Below, one piece after another: positions 60,813-64,000 of a stretch of DNA of 64,000 bases. Under the pieces are notes generated by a model, which was not told where the DNA came from, did not search any database, and saw nothing but the letters and a program-made list of their open reading frames with translations. Where the stretch lies: NCBI GenBank assembly GCA_019321725.1, contig CM033110.1, positions 12,021,278-12,085,277 on the forward strand. The letters are read 5' to 3'. Source of the DNA: Paulownia fortunei (lineage: Eukaryota > Streptophyta > Magnoliopsida > Lamiales > Paulowniaceae). Positions within the stretch are counted from its first letter, which is position 1, and the number at the start of each line of letters is the position of its first letter. A program made the position numbers and the translations under genes.

Positions 60813-63599
60813 TGTGATACCCGATCCACTTACTACTCACATGGCCAAATATGATTCATGCATTACATGTTAATTGCATTGATATGACGTCATATAATTC
60901 ATTTTATTTTATACGGTGTTTTTAATCATTGAAAACTTAATTTTGAAGCTCTCGTACGGTATTGATTATCGAATCTCCTAACCTAAGTGGTTCGAAAGGT
61001 GTCACCGAAAAGTTTATAGAAAGTAAGTCGGTTCGATCATGAATTTTAATATTATATGTATATTTAAATCATACACTTGGGACAACTAGACATACAATAT
61101 TATAAAATTAAATGTTATATTAGGTTCATAAGTTTGTAACACTATCGATGCACAAACTTATCAATCGGGCAAGAACCGATGATTTTCAAGTGAAAAACCT
61201 AATGAACGGATATAGGAATTAGCTATGGGAATGAATGGTGATGAAGATAGGTTGCAACCAAATAGGAATATATGAGACACACAAGATTAGGGCTGCAAGA
61301 TAAGGGAGAAAATCAGATTATACCATTAAATGCTACCTCAAGCTTATGCCACCTCATGCTTAGACTTATCAAGCTGCTAACCTCAACCTATTCTTCACTC
61401 TTAAACTAACAGCCACGACTTGAATCTTATTATGAACCATTTCAGCTTCTAAATACATGGAAAAATATCTCTAAATAGGTCCTAAGTGATTCCAACCGAA
61501 AAAGGAGGCAAAACAAGCAAAGGGAAGGAGAAATAACCAAGTTCAAGTAGAAAACTGTGCAAGGTGAGCTTAACCTATGGGTTTGGCATGAATTTCAGAT
61601 TTATTTTGAGGTTTATTGGCTTATTAAGCTTTGAATATTATTTATAAATGTGTTAGGATGTTATTAGATAGGCTTTGATGCATAAAGAAAGGGTTTGTGG
61701 TTGGAAATATTTGATAGAAACACTTGTGCTAGAAACTGTCACCTTGCTGTATTCTTGTGTTTTAGGCTTCAAAAGTGTATGGTATGTTGAATAAAACCTG
61801 TAATTATCATCATACACATGTTTATATATGATTTAAGAGTATTGGAATGAATTTTGATCAGTTAGAAATTGAAATAGAGAATGATATTGGAGAAACACTC
61901 AAACTGCCAAAGTAGCAAAATCTGTTTTGGTGTGCTGTGAAGGAGACTGAATTAGGGAGCTAAATCCATTAGTTTTGGCAAGAATATAACCTGGTTGTCT
62001 CTGTGTATATGTTATATAAGTGTGTTAAAAAGTTGGGAGAGATTGAATATACGTAAGGGTGCCAAAACCATTAAGGTCATGAAGTGCATAAAACTGTCAC
62101 GGTAGGAAAAATCTATTTCACTATGCTGTGAAAGGAGCTGAACTTGGAAAGCTATATCCATAAGTTTTAGCAATTCTATGACATGGTTATATTTATATAC
62201 ATGTTATCTAAGTATGGTAAAAAATTGGGAGTGATTGGATATGTTTAGGGATGTCAAAATTATCATGCAACCAAATTGGACAGCAAATAAATATGAAAAT
62301 GTGAATCTGTCCCATTTGATAACTTAGCATATTTCAACCTAGACATGTTGCTATTGAGTGTTAACAATTAAGTACATGATATTAGAGTTATAATACTTTA
62401 ATTATATGATGTTTACATGTATCTAAGATGAGAAATTAAGGTATTGGAGGGACTGGATTGGGTTCAGTTTGTAAAACCTAGATAGCTTGGTGTTTAAGGT
62501 CTTAGTATGATATTTTATGCTTTCAACTTGTCAAATTGGGAATGGTGCTTGATGTTGGTAATATTATAGGCTATTTTACATCTAAGATTGGAGGAGAACA
62601 ATAAATAAATCTAGACTAAGCCACCAACCAAGTGAAAGGTAAGTAAAAATCTATTTGCAACTACAATGCATAGACATAGTAGATGTGTGAATTATATGTA
62701 ATATCATAAATCATATGTGCATAGTAGAGGGCTCTCAATTGAGCATACATACATGGGCATTGTCATTGGCACGTGCATACATCATATACGTGCATTGTGA
62801 TAAATCTTGCATTGCATGGCATGATTGTGAGAAAGGAAAATATTTTGCTGACCATTACTAGTGCACCGAAGCATGCATGGATTTGCAGGTTCGCGTGCAT
62901 GGATTTGCATGCGTATGAGTATGCATGGATTTGCATGCTTATATGATTATTAGCCATTGGATTATGGCGGTATACAGAGCTCTTTTTGGTGCATGGGATA
63001 GTAGCGTTGGTCAGGGGCCCAAGAAAGAAATGATTTTGAGAGAAATATTTTGATGCATAAAATTGCATTGTGGGCATAGCATGTTGAGATGCATGACTTG
63101 ATATTGTGGATTATTCTTTGACATGCATAATCATTACTTGCTGAGCGTTAGCTCATATAGTTTATGCATTGTAGGCGAGTACGACGATATCTGAAGCATC
63201 TTTTATTGGCTGGGCGGCGGTTGGAGCTCTTGCAGGTGTCTGAGAGAGTGTGTACATGGATGACGACCTGTTGGGCTATTTTGTTGGTTTGTTATATTTT
63301 GAGTCTGTTGTATTATATTTTTAGACTGGTACTATATTTCACTTTTAAAACTTTACTGTAAATAAGTATGTAAATATTGGGTCATTGTGGTGTTGTGCTT
63401 TTATATAAATATCGATTCTACTATATACATGACATATGTTAGAAAGTATTTTAAACAGGGTTGTGCATGTAAGAAGTGATTTATCTTTTCTTAAAGTGTT
63501 ACAAAAAAAAAATATTCCATGCATGCACACAGGTTCTATCATGTCAAATTATAATATATATATATATATATCTAGTTGTGTAGTAATGGGGGTGTTACA
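60813..63599 (+). repeat. 5' LTR of a chromovirus-like Ty3/gypsy element
   Basis: Starts TGTGATACCCGATCC and ends GGGGGTGTTACA (2787 bp), followed by an exact primer-binding site. It contains degenerate ~195-bp subrepeats (e.g. 'agctaaatccattagtttt' near 61958 and 'agctatatccataagtttt' near 62152). It also has the motif 'TGCTGAGCGTTAGCTCATAT' (63140-63159), shared in mutated form with the solo LTR at 20.4 kb. The left edge is inferred from the TGTRATACCCG start typical of this group; the 3' LTR lies beyond the window, so the target duplication cannot be checked. Confidence 0.7.
62865..62945 (+). repeat. Short direct repeats GCATGGATTTGCA
   Basis: Three near-identical copies of GCATGGATTTGCA (about 62875, 62898 and 62923) inside the LTR, with alternating ATGCAT palindromes around them. 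Confidence 0.7.
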
Positions 63600-63602
63600 G
63601 AG

Positions 63603-63614
63603 TGGTATCAGAGC
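63603..63614 (+). other. Primer-binding site of chromovirus-like element
   Basis: TGGTATCAGAGC, exact match to the initiator-methionine tRNA site, three bases after the LTR end. Confidence 0.85.
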
Positions 63615-63770
63615 CCAGGTCTTGATTCTGTAGACTGTCCATGTACATGATCTTAGAACTTATGAAGCGCAGCCACGCCAGTAAGTTTTACATTATCATA
63701 TATTGCATTACATATTCCATGAATTATATTGGCCATATATTGTCAAACTTGTGTAAAACAGCGCTGCAAA

Positions 63771-64000
63771 ATGGTGAGAACTCGTGGTGAGAGCAGTGGT
63801 GGTACCGGGATGTGAATATGGCGGGTACTCAAGGAGTGATATTTTCACAGGTAGCTGAGAGGGCACTAGTAGCAGAACAGGGTGAATTGAGAATCGCTCG
63901 TGCACAAGAGGCTCGACAGCAATTCAGACAGCAGGGACAGAGATGGACTGTGGGGCAAAAGAGGCCAGTCCAAATGCAGAGGTCGATCCAAATATAGAAG
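63771..64000 (+). pseudogene. Start of gypsy gag, cut by window end
   Basis: An ATG at 63771 opens MVRTRGESSGGTGM and stops at 63813. The neighbouring frame (63812-63997) continues with 'QVAERALVAEQGELRIARAQ' and a Gln/Arg-rich stretch. The position 170 bp after the primer-binding site suits gag. The N-terminal frame break and the window edge prevent firm naming; no conserved gag core is reached. Confidence 0.4.

Noticed and set aside
62763..63077. 104-codon - strand frame rich in His/Ala/Met
   Set aside because: Produced by the GCATGGATTTGCA repeats inside the LTR; no family resemblance.

Overview
The window looks like plant nuclear DNA, most likely from a eudicot. It is very AT-rich, packed with Ty1/copia and Ty3/gypsy LTR retrotransposons, and holds one clearly intact, intron-rich host gene: a B2-type cyclin at 57.27-60.40 kb on the + strand. 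I see no bacterial, organellar, rRNA, tRNA or CRISPR sequence. Everything else I can identify is mobile DNA or its remains.

Layout. 1-1694: decayed 3' part of a LINE-type ORF2 (RNase H end) with an A-rich tail. 1695-4720: fragments of copia elements in both orientations. 5039-6059: one copy of a non-coding retroelement segment that recurs at 46077-47105. 6060-25490: a three-level nest. The host is a + strand copia element (5' LTR 6060-8217, 3' LTR stub from 25093). Its leader is split by a complete - strand copia element (8656-18363, 5-bp target duplication TTTAT). Its gag/pol is split by a solo gypsy-type LTR (20066-22214, target duplication TGATC). 25491-27960: no gene seen; one strong G-quadruplex motif. 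27976-28526: decayed movement-protein-like reading frames. 28617-30215: LTR and gag of another copia family. 30216-33755: 5' end of a - strand copia element related to the one at 8.7-18.4 kb. 33756-35620: 3' end of a Tat-type gypsy element with an antisense gypsy-transposon ORF.

36876-43288: an LTR-internal-LTR-internal-LTR tandem array of a non-autonomous, gag-only, - strand element, flanked by a near-perfect target duplication. 43329-45320: a GA microsatellite and a gypsy LTR remnant with ~180-bp subrepeats. 47327-48046: start of an unrelated LTR. 48047-54320: a rearranged Tat-type gypsy element. Its + strand pol keeps protease, RT and RNase H but lacks integrase, while a gag-like frame lies inverted between pol and the 3' LTR stub, behind its own promoter-like leader. 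54321-56880: no gene seen. 56881-60640: the cyclin gene with G-box and mitosis-specific (MSA) promoter motifs. 60813-64000: 5' LTR, primer-binding site and gag start of a chromovirus-like gypsy element.

The cyclin should act with a mitotic CDK at G2/M and is the only gene expected to work for the host. The retroelements are nearly all broken by stops and frameshifts. The most unusual structures are the inverted gag-like unit in the 48-54 kb gypsy element and the three-LTR tandem array. Identities come from reading motifs and translations by eye, without database searches.
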